A stretch of DNA of 64,000 nt from Nymphaea colorata (GCF_008831285.2 NC_045145.1:2582723-2646722), one strand, 5' to 3'. Positions 1 through 12,700 are shown, numbered from the stretch's first letter. Translations and numbers: made by a program. The notes: generated by a model from the letters alone, not told the origin.

Positions 1-307
1 TCATATATGAAAATATTTGGAATCATATTTTTCAAAAGATTTTCGAAAGAAAGAACCCTCTTTAATGAGGCCTTGGAGACTTAGCCTAGGCTCTTGCATG
101 AGCCCAAGTTCCTCTCCAGCATACGTACAAAATCGAAGTCAGATATTTTCAAGTTATTTATTGATTTTAATTCTCATGAAGACATATATGTATATACATT
201 TTAAATATGTATATGTGTACATGACTACCTCTCTTTGTCCTTCTCTCTCTATTATTCAACATATTCTTTAATGAATTTTTATATACATATGTGTATATAT
301 GTATATA

Positions 308-382
<75 letters not shown>

Positions 383-570
383 ATATTCCTCTCTCTCTCT
401 CTCTAGAGTCTTCTTTTCTCTAAAATCCTTTGTCTTTAAAATATATATCTCTCTTTTTCTTTCTCTCTCTCTCTCTTTCTCTCCCTCTTTTTCTAAAATC
501 TTCTTTCCCTCTCTGTTTAAGTTAATACTTTATTTTCACAAACTTTCATGTACATATGCATACATACATG

Positions 571-601
<31 letters not shown>

Positions 602-630
602 CTATAAATGCATATAAGGATACATAAGTC
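1..630 (+). repeat. Fragment of the 3-kb LARD LTR
   Basis: The sequence matches, in the same orientation, the part of the large LTR seen again at about 15460-15780 and 21050-21420. Shared words include a phrase ending in gagcccaagttcctctcc and the following CT-rich, TATA-rich tract. Similarity fades near 630. It is therefore a solo or truncated piece of the same non-coding retroelement family that is complete at 13461-22223. The remainder lies outside the window or was deleted. No coding sequence is visible; the short open frames here are microsatellite read-through. Confidence 0.6.
305..382. repeat. Compound (CA)n(TA)n microsatellite
   Basis: An uninterrupted CA tract runs straight into a TA tract. 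A smaller TA/CA tract is present near 571-600, and CT-rich low-complexity sequence lies between them. Other copies of this LTR carry shorter versions at the same place, so the expansion is local to this copy. Confidence 0.95.
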
Positions 631-1009
631 TGATGTCATCTGATGCACAAAAGTCATATAATAAAATCAATATGCTGCTAGTAAGTGAACCAGCATTATG
701 GGCTAGTCACATCTATGCACAATGCCCTTATCTATATTAAACTTTTCTTGCTCAATTGTAGTTAAAGCACACTCTTTCTCTCCATAACAATGGTGATTCA
801 TATTTCACATAAAAGTTCCACTTACCATTTGTTTTTAGAATGGGTGTGCAGATGAACCTGCTTTTTCTCAAAGGATCTTATCATTTCTCATTAAAAATGC
901 TTGTGTAATTTTCCTCGGGGCATATCATTTATTTGTAAGATAGAGTGAGATGTTAATCAAATCACTAGTAAATTAGTTCAATAAATTTATACACGTTATA
1001 TATTGAAGT
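631..1009. other. Unassigned non-coding stretch
   Basis: No open frame, splice-bounded exon or terminal repeat was recognised. It separates the LTR fragment from the sequence shared with the second CACTA remnant, which starts at about 1010. Confidence 0.5.
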
Positions 1010-2790
1010 TCATTTGGAAAGAACAAAACTCTGTTCCACTATGTTGACTATCTTCACTCAACGCTAATGAACCATGGATTGAGAAAGGGAATTGCAAGAA
1101 GTCGTTCAAATCTAGCTCAACACTGCCCCCAAGCCTAAAGGATCTGGCCTCAGTTTAGCTGCCCAAGCCTAAGAATGGATTGGTCAGCTTACACAAACAT
1201 TCCAAAATGCTAGTCTGGCTACAAAAGAGCTTTTGCCATACCATCCTGGCATCCTATAAAAATTTTTGAATCTTAAAATATGGATGTGATTACTGCAATA
1301 ATAAATGCTTTTGACCAGAAAGATATGGAGTACTGCAATCTTATCTGTGCCAATTTGGAACGAGAAGGAATTGAAGCAATAGCCATTGTCCATGCCTGCA
1401 CTTAGATTGCAACATTGCAGAACCAGATTTCAACAATTTAGAGTCAGGACCATTTATCAGGCTTAGTGAACATGAAAGAAGTGAAACCTACAACCATGAT
1501 GATTAGCCACATTTTTTTCTTTTAACTTAAAGCAAGAATGGATTGCCTACTTCAAGTGATTTGATCAGTAAAAGAATCAATTAGCCGAGGAGTGACCTTG
1601 TTAGGATGTTTCATATCAAAAGCCCTATAATACTATAAATCAGATAGAAATTATAAAGACCAATTTCAAGGGGAAAGCCCACAAGTAAAAATTTCAAATT
1701 TCTAATATTTTTTCTTTTAAATTAAAATGTAAATGGTTTGCTTACTTTAAGTGATTTGATCATAAGAGCATCAGTCAGTAGGAGAAACCTTCTTGGTAGA
1801 TTGTTGCCGACCAGAAGTTCTTATAGAACTTGAAACATAAATAAGGTACAAACAACAGATTCAAGAAAAAGGCCTAAAACCATAATGTAAGAATGTTGTG
1901 CCACTAGCCTTCAAGGACACAACTGCTTCTACTAAACACCTAAAGGGGCACAAAACATCTTGCAATGAATTCTTATGAAATGTTGTGAAACTAAAGATCT
2001 GAGTGCATGGTTATATGTGATGAGAGATATATAAATTGAATAACTGACCATTTACTTTAAGGTCTCCCCTTTGCAAGAGAAGTTCTAGGAAACAAATCCA
2101 AATTTATATATGCATGCACTAAGAGGAACAATCACGTACAAACAAGTGAAGATGGTCATAATTTATATTACTTAAATAAATGTGGAATAACATCATTCTT
2201 TTCCACTGGTACATAACAGTTTGAAAACTAAATTACTTCACACACATATATATTATAAACAGTAGGTTGAACAAGAGAAACATCCAAGCCTAACAAATTC
2301 CTAATTTTTTGAAACAAAATGACAAAGGAGAGTTACCTAGAAACTGTTGTACTCCTGCTTCATTTTTAACTACACATCTTTTTTCATTGCTCATACGTAA
2401 TTAGGCCAAAGGAACATCCTAAGAAATCTATCTATACATCAAACCCATAGTATTAGTTTATAGACTTTGTGCATAGAGTTGTTCAAATACCAAAAGTAAT
2501 TTGAATTACATTTTGTGCATCATAATAGCGCATAAATATGCACAAGCTACCTACATGTTAATGGGTATTCCTATTTTGATTTGCTTTCAAAATTTTCCTG
2601 TTTTCAGGTTCTTTTATAAAATTGACCGTAGATGCGGTGTCATGGTTAGTCAACGAGAATCTAAAGGAAAACCAATCACTATTTGTATATGTTGAAGTCT
2701 TCTAAAACCAATCACTACTTGTATATTTTCAGCTCTTCTAAAACATATAAGTAGGCATGCAAAGAAAAACGAACCACCCATGGTTATGTC
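1010..2790 (-). repeat. 3' non-coding arm of CACTA-A, inverted copy at 34380-36228
   Basis: Long stretches match in inverted orientation. The phrase around 1085-1170, with the words aagcctaaaggatctggcc, reappears reversed at 36070-36150, and 2490-2570 reappears at 34590-34690. The match stops at about 1010 here and at 36228 there. No coding potential was seen. It probably contains the 3' UTR and subterminal part of the element. Confidence 0.65.
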
Positions 2791-2879
2791 ATTGAGTTTA
2801 CGTAGGATACTCACTTAAATCAGATATTATTCATATTAGCTCAGATATAATTCATAATTGATAAATATAGCACATTTAC

Positions 2880-3260
2880 CTAAGTGTTAGGATTAACTAA
2901 TTGACCTGTAGACTTTGTATATTTCAATGCATCTATTTTGTGTAGCAGTCTTGCAAATCTAAGCCTCCATTGCTTAAACCTTGCTCTTCTCTTAGATTCT
3001 TGTTGCACTAATGCTTGCTTCAAAGATGCAACCATAAGTTCCAAATTTTGCATTTTTCTACCAAGATGTGATACTTTTCTTCTAAAATTTTGGCCCTTTT
3101 GCAATCTTCAACTTTTGCTCTTGCATACTCAGCACGTGATGAATAAGGGGTAAACACATCATCTGTAGAGACACCTAATCCACATGTAGAACACATCCAT
3201 GTGCCTCTGGTCTCATAACTTTGTTGGCATCGTCTCTACGGTGGCCTGACATGAACTATC
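2880..3260 (-). pseudogene. En/Spm-type accessory protein, C-terminal coiled-coil remnant
   Basis: In minus-strand translation one frame gives RPEAHG, and a neighbouring frame gives GLGVSTDDVFTPYSSRAEYAR followed by a Lys/Glu/Leu-rich heptad stretch. An open frame of 74 codons at 3104-2880 continues the coiled coil. I recall this pattern (a glycine-rich GLG segment, a polar linker, then a coiled coil) from the C-terminal part of plant En/Spm transposase proteins of the PF03004 type. The parts sit in different frames, so the gene is broken. It lies downstream of TNP2 on the same strand, as in CACTA elements. Confidence 0.45.
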
Positions 3261-3666
3261 AGACATTTCAGATAAAACTTGGTTCATTTTTTCCTATAAA
3301 TTTGTTATTGTCAATTGCTTAAACTTTAGCATGACAAATATATACAATTAAAGGTAGTGTGGAGAGATCCATACCACTTGTTGGCAAGCCACTAGATTAT
3401 TTTGACGTCTCAAAATGTACATCATAGATCGACTGGGTTCTTGGTTTCACTATTTTTTTGTCTTTATTCATATAACAAAAAATAATATCTTCAGCCATGT
3501 ACTATGAAGTATTTAATTGAAAAAAAACCATGTTAAGTAAATGTCCTTACCTCCTCTACACGAAATCAGGTGAGTGCCTTCGAGCTTGTAGTATTGCAGA
3601 TAATTTTATTGTGATTGCCCCTATTTCTTTCACTTCAATTCTATAATACAATTAGTTAATGTTATA

Positions 3667-3864
3667 TTATTGCATAAAATTAATATGCAAAATCTTGATT
3701 TTATGCTTTGTAATATAGTAAGAGCATGTTACCTTCTCCTCGTTAGTTTCCCAATATTCCATCAACTTTTCCAGTTGTTCTTTCACAACTGATGCAGGGA
3801 GACTTTGCTCTTCTTTGTCAGCATTCTCTGATAGATTTTCACCAGAAAAGTAAATCCTTTTCAA
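3667..3864 (-). pseudogene. En/Spm-type accessory protein, central remnant
   Basis: The 65-codon open frame contains the stretch VVKEQLEKLMEYWETNEEK. This resembles the segment with a conserved Trp (…EQWEKLIEYW…) in plant En/Spm-associated proteins. It is on the same strand as, and upstream of, the coiled-coil remnant at 3260-2880, and downstream of the DUF4216 remnant. The flanks are degenerate, so only this core can be supported. Confidence 0.35.
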
Positions 3865-4779
3865 TTTAGACCTCCATCACCTCCATGTCTCTATTGCACA
3901 CGAGGTAATCCATTTATCAAAAAATAATAAAAGTAAAAATTTATATTGCAAAATTTACAAAACAACTTGAATTAAGTAATATGTGAATGCATTATGTCGT
4001 AATACAAAAAGAGTTAAGCAATTATCATACTTAACTCACTCACATGACATCTTTTTGGCTAAGTTTGGCATATCCTTCCTTTGCAAATGAATAGGCTTGA
4101 AGTTTTCATCACGCACTAAAAGACCAATATGCTACAACACTTTGATGGTATTATCACATATTGGATGTCCATACTTATTAGTTTCAACTTCAATCTTTTT
4201 GCCCATGGGCAATCTTTTGGCCTCCGAAAGCCTATTTGGTCTTGTTTACCTCTCTTTCATGGCACTGAAAAAGACAAAATAGATCATCTTAAACACAATT
4301 TTATAGAGTTTCAAATATAAACAATAGAAATATTAAACTCATGTACTTGTATAAGAAGAAGAAGAAGACATTACTCAAGCTTTCTTACCTCAAAAAAAAA
4401 AGATGGAACACTAGAAATCTGTAAATAATGAAGATTACAAAATTATCAAATATCAATTTCAACTATGTAAAGTGCAATGAGTCAAATATTAGACCTAAAA
4501 AACCAAACAGAAAAAAAAATCTTTAGAACATGTACAAAAAAAGGATGAAAATCCATAAACACATAAGCATCAACTTCATCTTCATTTCTTTGTCATTGCC
4601 TATGTAGTGTAGCCATGTTAATTGTCATCCTCATGTCTGCACTAACCAATCCACATCACTATCTTCAACAATTCTATCATTGTCTTCAATATTATACTGA
4701 CTATTGTCCTAACGTCTTTCAAAATCACAACGTTCTTGTCTTGCCCTTCTTCATGCTAAGCAAATAAGTCTATTGGTAT

Positions 4780-5205
4780 TGTCTGGGTAACTATTTTCCA
4801 ATTTTTATGTAATGGGTCATCAACATAGAAGAGTTGGCGGATGTCAGATGCCAAAACAACAAGCTGATCTTGTATATATTTACGATTACAGTTAACAAGT
4901 GTAAATACAAATTCAACCATTTTAATGCCCTATAATCTCAAAACATCAAACCATTGACATTTAAATAAAACAAATTTTGAATTCTCCACAACGCAACTCA
5001 ATAATATCTTCAATATCACCATAATAAGTGATAGTTTCTCTTTTAGATCAGATATCTCTACCACTGTAGAAGCTTGACGTAAATGCCTCAACAACAATGC
5101 CGCTGTATTGGATTTTTCTATTATTTTCCCTTGCTTTCATGTGAAAGTGAAGCTCATTTGTGAGTTATCCTTTGAACCTTCTGGCCAATGATTGAGGATC
5201 TTGTG
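4780..5205 (-). pseudogene. CACTA transposase C-terminal (DUF4216-like) remnant, copy A
   Basis: The minus-strand sequence aligns codon by codon with the clearer copy at 33880-34360. Shared features are an RRFKGY motif, a FHFHT/FTFT-like segment, KFVLFKC.WFDVL and a following VNCN segment. The family pattern LFKCDWFD…DEFGFTLVN is typical of DUF4216 in plant CACTA TNP2-type ORFs. Stops interrupt it. It is collinear with TNP2 on the minus strand once the inverted block at 5213-5952 is set aside. Confidence 0.55.
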
Positions 5206-5212
5206 ACATCCA

Positions 5213-5952
5213 TTTAGGTGCATCTACCTATTCACCTAGTAAGGGAGGCATGACTAGGTGGTCTAGTAGAATATCGATGGATTTACCCTCTCAAGAGGTC
5301 TTGGTAGTACTTTTGAAGTCCATTGTCTTTCCTTTTAAAAAAAAATTACTTATAGTTGATAATTGTGATCGTCTATGAAGATATCTGAGCAGATGGAAAT
5401 CTTATGTTTGTATTAAAACTAACCCAAAAGGTTCTATTGCTGAGGGATACTTGGATGAGAAGTGCAGAAAGTTTTGTGCTTGATGTTTAATCTTTTAGAC
5501 ACATGAATAGTGATATTATTGTAGAAGTAAAATAACTACAAAATTGAGAAAATGCAGCATATTGGGAAAGGTTGATGTTGTTGTTTTGGATGACAACACA
5601 TTGCGATAGGCACACCAATGCACATTATTAATTACAAGTTAATTAAATAATTCATTTGTAAATGCCTTCACTTAATGAACTTTAGACTAACATATTATTG
5701 TATTTATGCATTTCTAATGGTTGATGCATACAACATGATGGACACATTACATGTCTACATCATAGACCATCTATACGTGAAATTGAAAACATTTATAAAT
5801 TTTAGTTTCAATATTGGTTTAAGAAACATGTATGTTTAAATTCCAATTTCATCATATTTAACAGTTTAACTCTACACAACTTTATCTTAATATTGGCTTA
5901 TTTTAATAGGCGCCAACATTACTTCAATATAATGAAGAAGTGATATAAGAAC
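5213..5952 (+). pseudogene. DUF4218 block of CACTA-A, inverted relative to the rest
   Basis: Plus-strand translation gives VHLPIHL, then YRW.YPL, then KSYVCIKTNPKGSIAEGYLDEKC, ending in a stop near 5483. This is the DUF4218 signature of TNP2 proteins (VHLPIHL…GPVQYRWMYPFER…LKSYVRNKA.PEGSIAEGYL). The same block sits at 33115-33860 in copy B, where it continues the TNP2 frame. Here both neighbours, TNP2 above 5953 and DUF4216 below 5205, are on the minus strand, so this block of about 740 bp has been flipped in place. Confidence 0.6.
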
Positions 5953-6430
5953 ATCAAAAAATGCAAGAGGAAAGATCCTTTCTAGGTGGCAAAATGTAAG
6001 AATATTTTTTCTTCTAACATCCTTAATTCATTTTCAGATAAAACTTTTGAACACAACAATTTGAAGAAATTTCATAACTCTAGACCACTGAGCTCACATT
6101 TTTTTATAGTATTATATGCATAGGTAGTGGAAGAAGTTGACATATAAAAATGTAACGCTCATGAGACTTAAGTCTTGAACGTATGTGTTCTTTTACATGA
6201 ATACATCAAGAGATATTGGCTGGATAGCCGTTTGAAACTTTGATATTCTTTAACACTTTGCAGAAAATATCTTTCTCACTTTTGCTCTTCGAGAAGCAAG
6301 CTGGAGGTAAACGTACTCTATTGCTTCAAGTTGCACTAGATGAAGCGAATGCCTCATGGACACAGCTTGCATATGAAGTCATGGATATACTATGTCCTTG
6401 GATATCCCATCAATATTCAATAATGTCATA
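5953..6430 (-). pseudogene. TNP2 transposase, central/C-terminal remnant, copy A
   Basis: Minus-strand sequence matches 32660-33110 of copy B along its length. That includes the part encoding LEEK..LTLCHLEMIFPP, which precedes DUF4218 in intact TNP2 proteins. Here it stops at the inversion breakpoint at about 5952. It is disrupted by several stops. It lies in order between the TNP2 N-terminal remnant (7016-6560) and the flipped DUF4218 block. Confidence 0.5.
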
Positions 6431-6559
6431 ATCAATTTAACATTAGATCTAAATTATGTCGCAATATGTTGTACTCCCAATAAGGCAATTGAAAAAATGT
6501 ATTTTTCTTCTTCCGGTTATGAGGCAGCAATCATATGGTAATTCTTTGTCCAAATGAAG

Positions 6560-7016
6560 TTAAAATATTTGGACTTCATACAGTACCTCAGATAAAAAAA
6601 AAACATTAAAAGCATGTTTTATTTCGACCATGTCATCGAAAGAAGATGCATCCTTCCAATATAACATAAAATGTTTGGGATATATATTAATCTTAAAATA
6701 ATCAACACCCAAGTCTCCAACAAATTTTTTGGTCTTGCAATAAGACTTTGGTAGCTTTTCTACTTTTGGAAGCACTTCCTTCAGTAACTCTAACAACGGG
6801 GAAAATGACTTCTTGTTCCATCCAATAAGACTTTGTAAATTGCTTGCAACTGGTGTACAACTTTTGCTGAACATCTTCCAACAACCTGTTGAATGTTTCA
6901 AATTCTATATTGGGCAAATTTATGAAAACATTCTCCCCACCTAACACAACACATGAAGTATGTGTTCTGAATACATCATCCAATGAATCATATATATATA
7001 TATATATAACCATCAT
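6560..7016 (-). pseudogene. TNP2 (CACTA) transposase N-terminal remnant
   Basis: The first part (7016-6840) reads FNRLLEDVQQKLYTSCKQF. The next frame (6901-6560) reads IGWNKKSF, then LLELLKEVLPK, LPKSYCKTKKFVGDLGVDY and PKHFMLYWKD. This is the conserved order of the TNP2 N-terminal region (LYPGCKKF…W..KSFSMLLELLKEAFPEG..LPKSYYEAKKI…LGL.YEKIHACPNDCMLYW). A frameshift separates the two halves, and the piece normally between them is shortened. TNP2 is the DDE-type transposase that acts on the element ends. Confidence 0.75.
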
Positions 7017-7284
7017 CTAGCTGCTCATTGCGTGTAGTATTCACATTAATTGTTGATCAAGATTAAGCTTCTTCATGACACTACCATTGAATATAATTTG
7101 ACAATTCCATTACATATTGGATGATTGAAAACCATGCCAAAACTCTAATAAAAACAATGCACTTCATGTATAGACATTTGATCTTTCTATTAATCTCTAC
7201 ATCGTGGGCCATGGCAAAATCTATGAATTGTCTTGCTCCAGTATTATATTCACTACTTGATATGTTGCAAAACATAAATGTCAT

Positions 7285-8069
7285 TAAATGTTAAAACAAA
7301 GTATATCTAGTACTTAAGATGATCGAGAAGTGGGTAAACAAATAGCAAAATGAGAGAACTGGGAAGGAGCGTAGGAAATGGGACTTATAAATTCCTACTA
7401 AAGAACTTATAAAGGTCTAGGGATTTAAAGGGTGTTAGAACTCCCTTCTGCTAAATATGATTAACTAAAACCCTTGTTGAAGTCAGGTTTAAATCGATAC
7501 TTGCATTCAATACAAGCTTTTGAAACTGAATTTTGATCCAACTTGCATAAAAAGTCACAAGATTAAATTTGTTAGGTAATGAGCTTTTGTCCTTCACCCA
7601 CTGTGATCAAGCGATATTCGAGGAGGACTAGACAAATGTGAAAGAAGACCTATGATAAATTCCGTAGTAGAGATTGAACAGCTGCTTGAACCAAAGGATG
7701 ACAAGGGAAGCAACAATGTCAACACAATGTTTGTAGGTCATACATGCAACAAACGAGACAAGGAAAGCAGTGATATCACCACCGGTGGAACTCAATTTGA
7801 GAGGAGGCCCATTGATAGGTGAACTTCTTTCCGATTGGGTAAATCAATGTCATGATCAGTCTAATCACCATCAGACTTTTTCACTCAAACTAAGGAACTC
7901 CCAAAGGTTCCCTTCATTTGCCACATATATCAAAATTTTCAGAAGCTTCCTTGTCAAAGAAATCTTCATGAGGAAAAGAGCAAAATGAGTAGTTCCGGTC
8001 AAAAGGTGAGGGGATATATTTATCTGCTACGACTATCACCCTAGGCAGCGATCATAGGGGATACTATAT
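7285..8069. other. 5' flank of CACTA-A, no gene seen
   Basis: Between the TNP2 remnant and the terminus at 8082 I see no family-level match. Short open frames (for example 7770-7988 plus) have no recognisable motif. This probably represents the untranslated 5' part and first intron of the element. Confidence 0.4.
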
Positions 8070-8082
8070 TTTGTTGTAGTGA
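8060..8082 (-). repeat. CACTA terminal inverted repeat
   Basis: On the minus strand the end reads cactacaacaaaatatag, which is the canonical CACTA start (CACTACAA.AAA). The adjoining sequence gives subterminal words around gataggggatact. It is on the side expected for the 5' end of the minus-strand TNP2 gene. Confidence 0.6.
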
Positions 8083-9168
8083 TGAATGATGCATAACATA
8101 TGCATGGAGATGAAGCTTTCATCTAACCGCTATTAAATGAATGCATTCAAGGTTAGTATTTACACCAGAGGTGACATCCAACATGTCATGGCATAGTTCT
8201 AGAAGTTTTATTAGCCTTAATATTGTTATTGATATCTCAGCCTTTTTCTACTTTTGATATTGGACAATTTTTTATTAAACCTATTCACCTAATTCTTGCT
8301 TGAAGCTATTGTGTAAATCAAACTATAATTTTTTGAGAGATAGTTATCATATATAAAACACTCAGTTTTTGAAAAGAAAGTTTTGCCACATTTACCATGT
8401 TTTTTAGTGCAAGTGAAAAAAAAGTGGCCTTCATCATCAACCTATTTACCACTGTACCCCATGCTTTGCATACCTTTAAATTGTTAGCTATTTCTCATAC
8501 TATCAACACCTGTAAGGAGTACAAAGGTGATGTGACTTGTCAATGGACTCATGAAAGTGATGGAGTTTGGCAATTGCTTTGCAAAATTCACCATAGAAAT
8601 GGCAAAGTTTGTGTTCTTATTACTATATCTTGCCGGTCATCTTGCACAACATGACCTAAGGAATTGCCATTTATTCTTCTTGTCAATCCTTTAACACTTT
8701 GCTTTTCAGGGTTGGCCATCTGCAATTCCAATTTATCATTTTTATCTCAAAAAAATTGAAGATAGATTGCGAAACCATTATCTTCATCTAAGTTGTATTT
8801 GAATGGCACAGGAGAAGGTCTGAGAGACTGAGACAACTATGTATCTCATTCAGATTCTATACATAAAACACCATATTGGAGGTTTTATGAAATAAGTCAT
8901 AAGATGTGGATTATGGAAAAAAAAACATAAAAGGGACTTTCCCCTTTTATGCATGGTGGTGTGTAGGTGTTTCATTCTTTAGGGAAAGAAGTGAGAGAAA
9001 GAAGAAGAGAAAGAGAGCTTTTGTCTTGCCATTTATGGTGAAGGTTCCATCCTTTGATATGAGGCTGTTTGTTCAGATATTTCTTGTTTTGGTTTTTCCC
9101 TTTGAGAGAGTGAAAGGTATTATCTTCTTTTTCTTCAATCAGACGATATTATTTGTTTTAACAAATTG
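8083..9168 (+). other. Unassigned; right part probably a truncated Copia LTR
   Basis: The stretch ends directly at a Copia-type primer-binding site, so its right part should be the 5' LTR of the element relic at 9169-9790. I could not define the LTR start because no second LTR is present. The open frame at 8906-9232 is purine- and T-rich and has no motif. Confidence 0.4.
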
Positions 9169-9790
9169 GTATCAGAGCCAACTTGGATTGATTGAACCAC
9201 TATGTTATCTGAAAAGTTTTATGGCATTATGAGCTTTAGTTTAAGGCAAGTACAAATGCTTGCTATTTTGACTTAATATGGGTTAAAGAAGGCATTATTT
9301 GAAAAAAAAAATCCTCAAAGATGAGTGAAGATGATTGGAATGATAGATGATAAAGCTCTTATTGTCATTTACTTTGTTTGACTAATTATATTCACCAAGA
9401 GGTTATGACTGACAAGACTACCACAAGTCTTTGGAAAAAAATATTAAATTTATATTTGACAAAGTCCCTCACAAATTTGTTGGTTCTAAAATAGTGTTTA
9501 TAAAATCTGCGATGTCAGAAGGTACACCCATCAAAACTCACGGCTATGTATTTATTTCTGTTATTATGGAGTTGAATAATATAGATGTGAAAATTGAAGA
9601 TGAAGCTATTTTGTGATTGTATTCTTTGTCATCATCCTATACAAATTGTATGGAAACCATAATTTATGATCACAAGTCAATCACCGTTTGATAAAGTTAA
9701 AACAATGCTTATCAGCAAATAAAAAATTTACAAGGAATTCATAAAGTCACAACAATGCTTATGAGCAAGTAAAAAATTGACAGGGAGTTG
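9169..9790 (+). pseudogene. Copia gag relic with tRNA-Met primer-binding site
   Basis: The site ttggtatcagagcc at 9168-9181 is the standard Ty1/copia PBS, complementary to the 3' end of initiator tRNA-Met. About 25 codons later a degenerate gag begins (LSEKFYGI). It continues with a segment resembling LW.KL…, then MSEGTPIKTH, VFISVIMELNNIDVKIEDEA and a TIYDHKSIT-like stretch. These match the Copia gag (UBN2-like) core in spacing. Many stops and shifts interrupt it. A stretch of about 45 bp is duplicated at 9697-9740 and 9743-9790. No pol or 3' LTR follows. Confidence 0.65.
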
Positions 9791-9794
9791 ACAG

Positions 9795-12700
9795 TCATAG
9801 ATGGAACTGATAAAACTGTTGGTTTGGTTGCTGGAAGGAGACAAACAATATGTGCATATGCGTAATATAATCAGGTTTGTCATTTATGCGTACAAATCTA
9901 TGTAGTTTTGATATGAAGATTTGATCCTGACCTAACTCAGATTCCACCCAGGTTTGAGGACCTGGAGTACTATGTGCAGTGGTGACCTTGCAAGACATGG
10001 TTTTAGGTAAAGGGCCTGGTTGGCTCATTTTGAGACATAGTTTGGCTGTTATTCAGGTTTTGGACCTAGATCAACGTGAGCTACACTCATTCTGGGTTAA
10101 CATACTTATGGTGTAATTTGAGCTGACCTTGATTAAACACAGACATGGCTTGGGTTAAGCATCTCAAGCGGTTGAGCTTTGATCATGTAGATCAAGGTAG
10201 GTTTTACTTGACCCAGGTCCAGAACAAGTTTTGACGACCCTGGTTTGATACCTCGAATCATTTTAGCTTATCCTTGATTGAGCTAAATGGTATAGGTTGA
10301 CTTCAAAACTTGATTTGGACTAGGCTCGAGCTTAACTCAGGTTGGACACATCGGTAAGGTAAGCCAGTCTTGCTCTTATCAAGGGTCTTGATCTTATCGA
10401 GGCTAGACTAGGGATTCACTTAACTAATGTTTATACAAGAGTCAAGTTGGTAGCCTGGGTAGGGATGTGGGGTTTGAAGTAGGTCTTGGTTGAACATTCA
10501 CCCAAGCTTGAACTCATTTACGTTCGTAACATCAAATGGCCTAAGCTGGTGCTAAGACTGGCTTAGGCAATGCATGTTCATTTTAAATCCATGTTAAAAT
10601 CTACTTTGGTTGGTCACCTCAATAGATCAAGCTTGATTTTCACATGAGCCCATGAGGATTGATCTAGATTGTGCCAATCTTAGCTAGAGACAAGCTTAGG
10701 TTTAGGACCTCTAACGTGTCTGCACTAGTCTTAGCCCAACTAGGACAGGTTTTCAAGGTGTTAAACATAGAAGCTAATAGGGTGGAGGCTTCCTCTCTAA
10801 ATGTGAATGACTAATTGTAAGAAGAGAGCACGCTACATATTTAAGCTCCCAATGTTGATTAAAAAAAAAACCATACCTAATCATGCATACATTAAGGAAA
10901 TCAATCTAGCTCTAGAGCACTACATGGCTAAGGCATACGCGGAGTGGGGACGTCTTGATGGGAGCAAAAGGCAGGAGTGGGCAGAACCATGCTGGAGGAG
11001 AACGGTGGGAGCTTGCAAGAAAATGGAAGAGATACAAAAGAGAGAGAGAAAGAGAGAGATGTGGAGAGTGTTAGGGAAAGAGAGAGAGAGATACTGGGGC
11101 GTGTGGAATAAATGAGAATGAGAGGAGGGGACGTGACCAATTTATAGGCAAAGAAAGTTGACGTTAGAAAGGTAATTTTATGGGAGTTAACACAAACAGT
11201 GAGATAAGCGGAGAGTGAAGTAAGCAGTAATGTCAATTGAAACATAAATTAAAAAAAATGGCAAAAAACAAAAGTAAAAAAAAGGGTGGCGCCAACCACC
11301 TTTTATTTTTTTTATTTGTTTTCTTCCTTTTTAAAAGTGGTGGTTTTCTTTTTTTTAAAAAAAATGTTGGCTGCCAATGACGTCATTTCCAAACAATTGG
11401 GCTGCCAATAATGCTTTTGGAAAACATGTGGATTTCAAAATTGTTGGCTCATAATTGCTTTTTAACTTTTTTAAAATGGTTTAACAAAATCAAAAGAAAA
11501 GGGGGCAACAGTTAGAGGGCCCCTTTTATGGAAAATGTGAAAAGTGGAGGAAGTGGCAGAAATTTGCTTCATGGATTTGGACTCTAGGTGAGTTTCAATC
11601 CAGATCCAATTGGATGATTTTGATCTGACGTCCATTTTGAGTTCAAGGCTTTTAGGTAATTTTAATTTCAAATTTGATTTTGAAAATATATTTAAAGGAA
11701 AATGAAAGGGAAAATCAGGGACAAAATGATGGTTTTGCCTAATGGGAAGGAAAATGGCATAGTGCCAGCAAGGTTAGGTGTAATCCCTTGGCGTAGTCAG
11801 TGGGTGGGATAGCCTTTGCAAGGTGGTTTTCCCTAGCCCCTACTACAAGGTGGTGTACTAGGGCACGAGGTGCCTAGGGTTTGTTTATAGGGTGGTCCCA
11901 GGTATAGAGGTCCCCGATAGGCTAGGACGGGTGGCAAAATGGTAATCTTGGTTGGGAAAAAAGGAGTGACATGGAAAGTACCTAAAAGAGGTGGGTTTTT
12001 CCAGTACTGCACCATAGGTTAAACGTTGACTTCTTGTTTTATCTTGCATTCTTTCAGACAGAACATTTTTTGACTCGATCTGGAGTCCATTCAACATGAA
12101 ACTCAATTCTGTACAGGTCGTGGACAATGAAATTGAGAGAGATATTTTAACATGGAACACTTTACTATACAAATATATGCGACACCAAATCAAAGTATCC
12201 AGATTGGACCAAGATCTGATTCTGAGATCAAGAGGAAGATCTGGATCTAGAGAAAAAAAGAAAAACAGATCTAGATATGGTATTTTGATTTGGATCTGAT
12301 CTGTGACCTGAGATTAAAATCTGAAAATGAGATTTGAACTTGAACAAATACAAATTGCAAATCTGGAAATTGATTTTGATATCCAGATTGAAGATCTGGA
12401 CTGGGTGTGCCTCGATTTGGCTCACTTTGGGCGGGGTGGGTTCAGATTGAATCAGTGCTTGTGTGACCTAGGCTGAGTTCAGTTGTGAACTTGGCGTGGA
12501 CAAATTGGGCTCAGTTTGAATGCATACTTAATCCTATATTAGGTTCCTATAGCTCCTAACTTAGATTTATCTTAAAATATTGCTTGTATGCAAAAAGAAT
12601 AGTTTTACCCCTAGCAGAAAAAATGGGTTCTGTGGGTCAGACTCTCTATGGGTATGCTACGTTGTAGGTGAAAATCACATCATTATGTCAAAAATGCATT

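Larger units (their letters stand above)
1010..8082 (-). mobile_element. Decayed CACTA (En/Spm) transposon, copy A
   Basis: Read on the minus strand, the order is a CACTA-type terminus at 8070-8082, TNP2 remnants (7016-5953), an inverted DUF4218 block, DUF4216 remnants (5200-4780), En/Spm-type accessory remnants (3864-2880) and a long 3' non-coding part (2790-1010). The 3' part is repeated, inverted, at 34380-36228. This domain order is that of autonomous CACTA elements. All coding parts carry stops and frameshifts. The right edge is supported by the terminus. The left edge is only the point where similarity to copy B stops, and no matching second terminus was found there, so the outer limits are approximate. 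Confidence 0.6.

Noticed and set aside
235-617. His/Thr/Tyr/Ile repeat proteins near the window start
   Set aside because: Read-through of CA, TA and CT microsatellites.
9168-9181. A tRNA gene fragment
   Set aside because: The tRNA-Met complement is only primer-binding-site length and is followed by a gag relic. The same applies at 54587.
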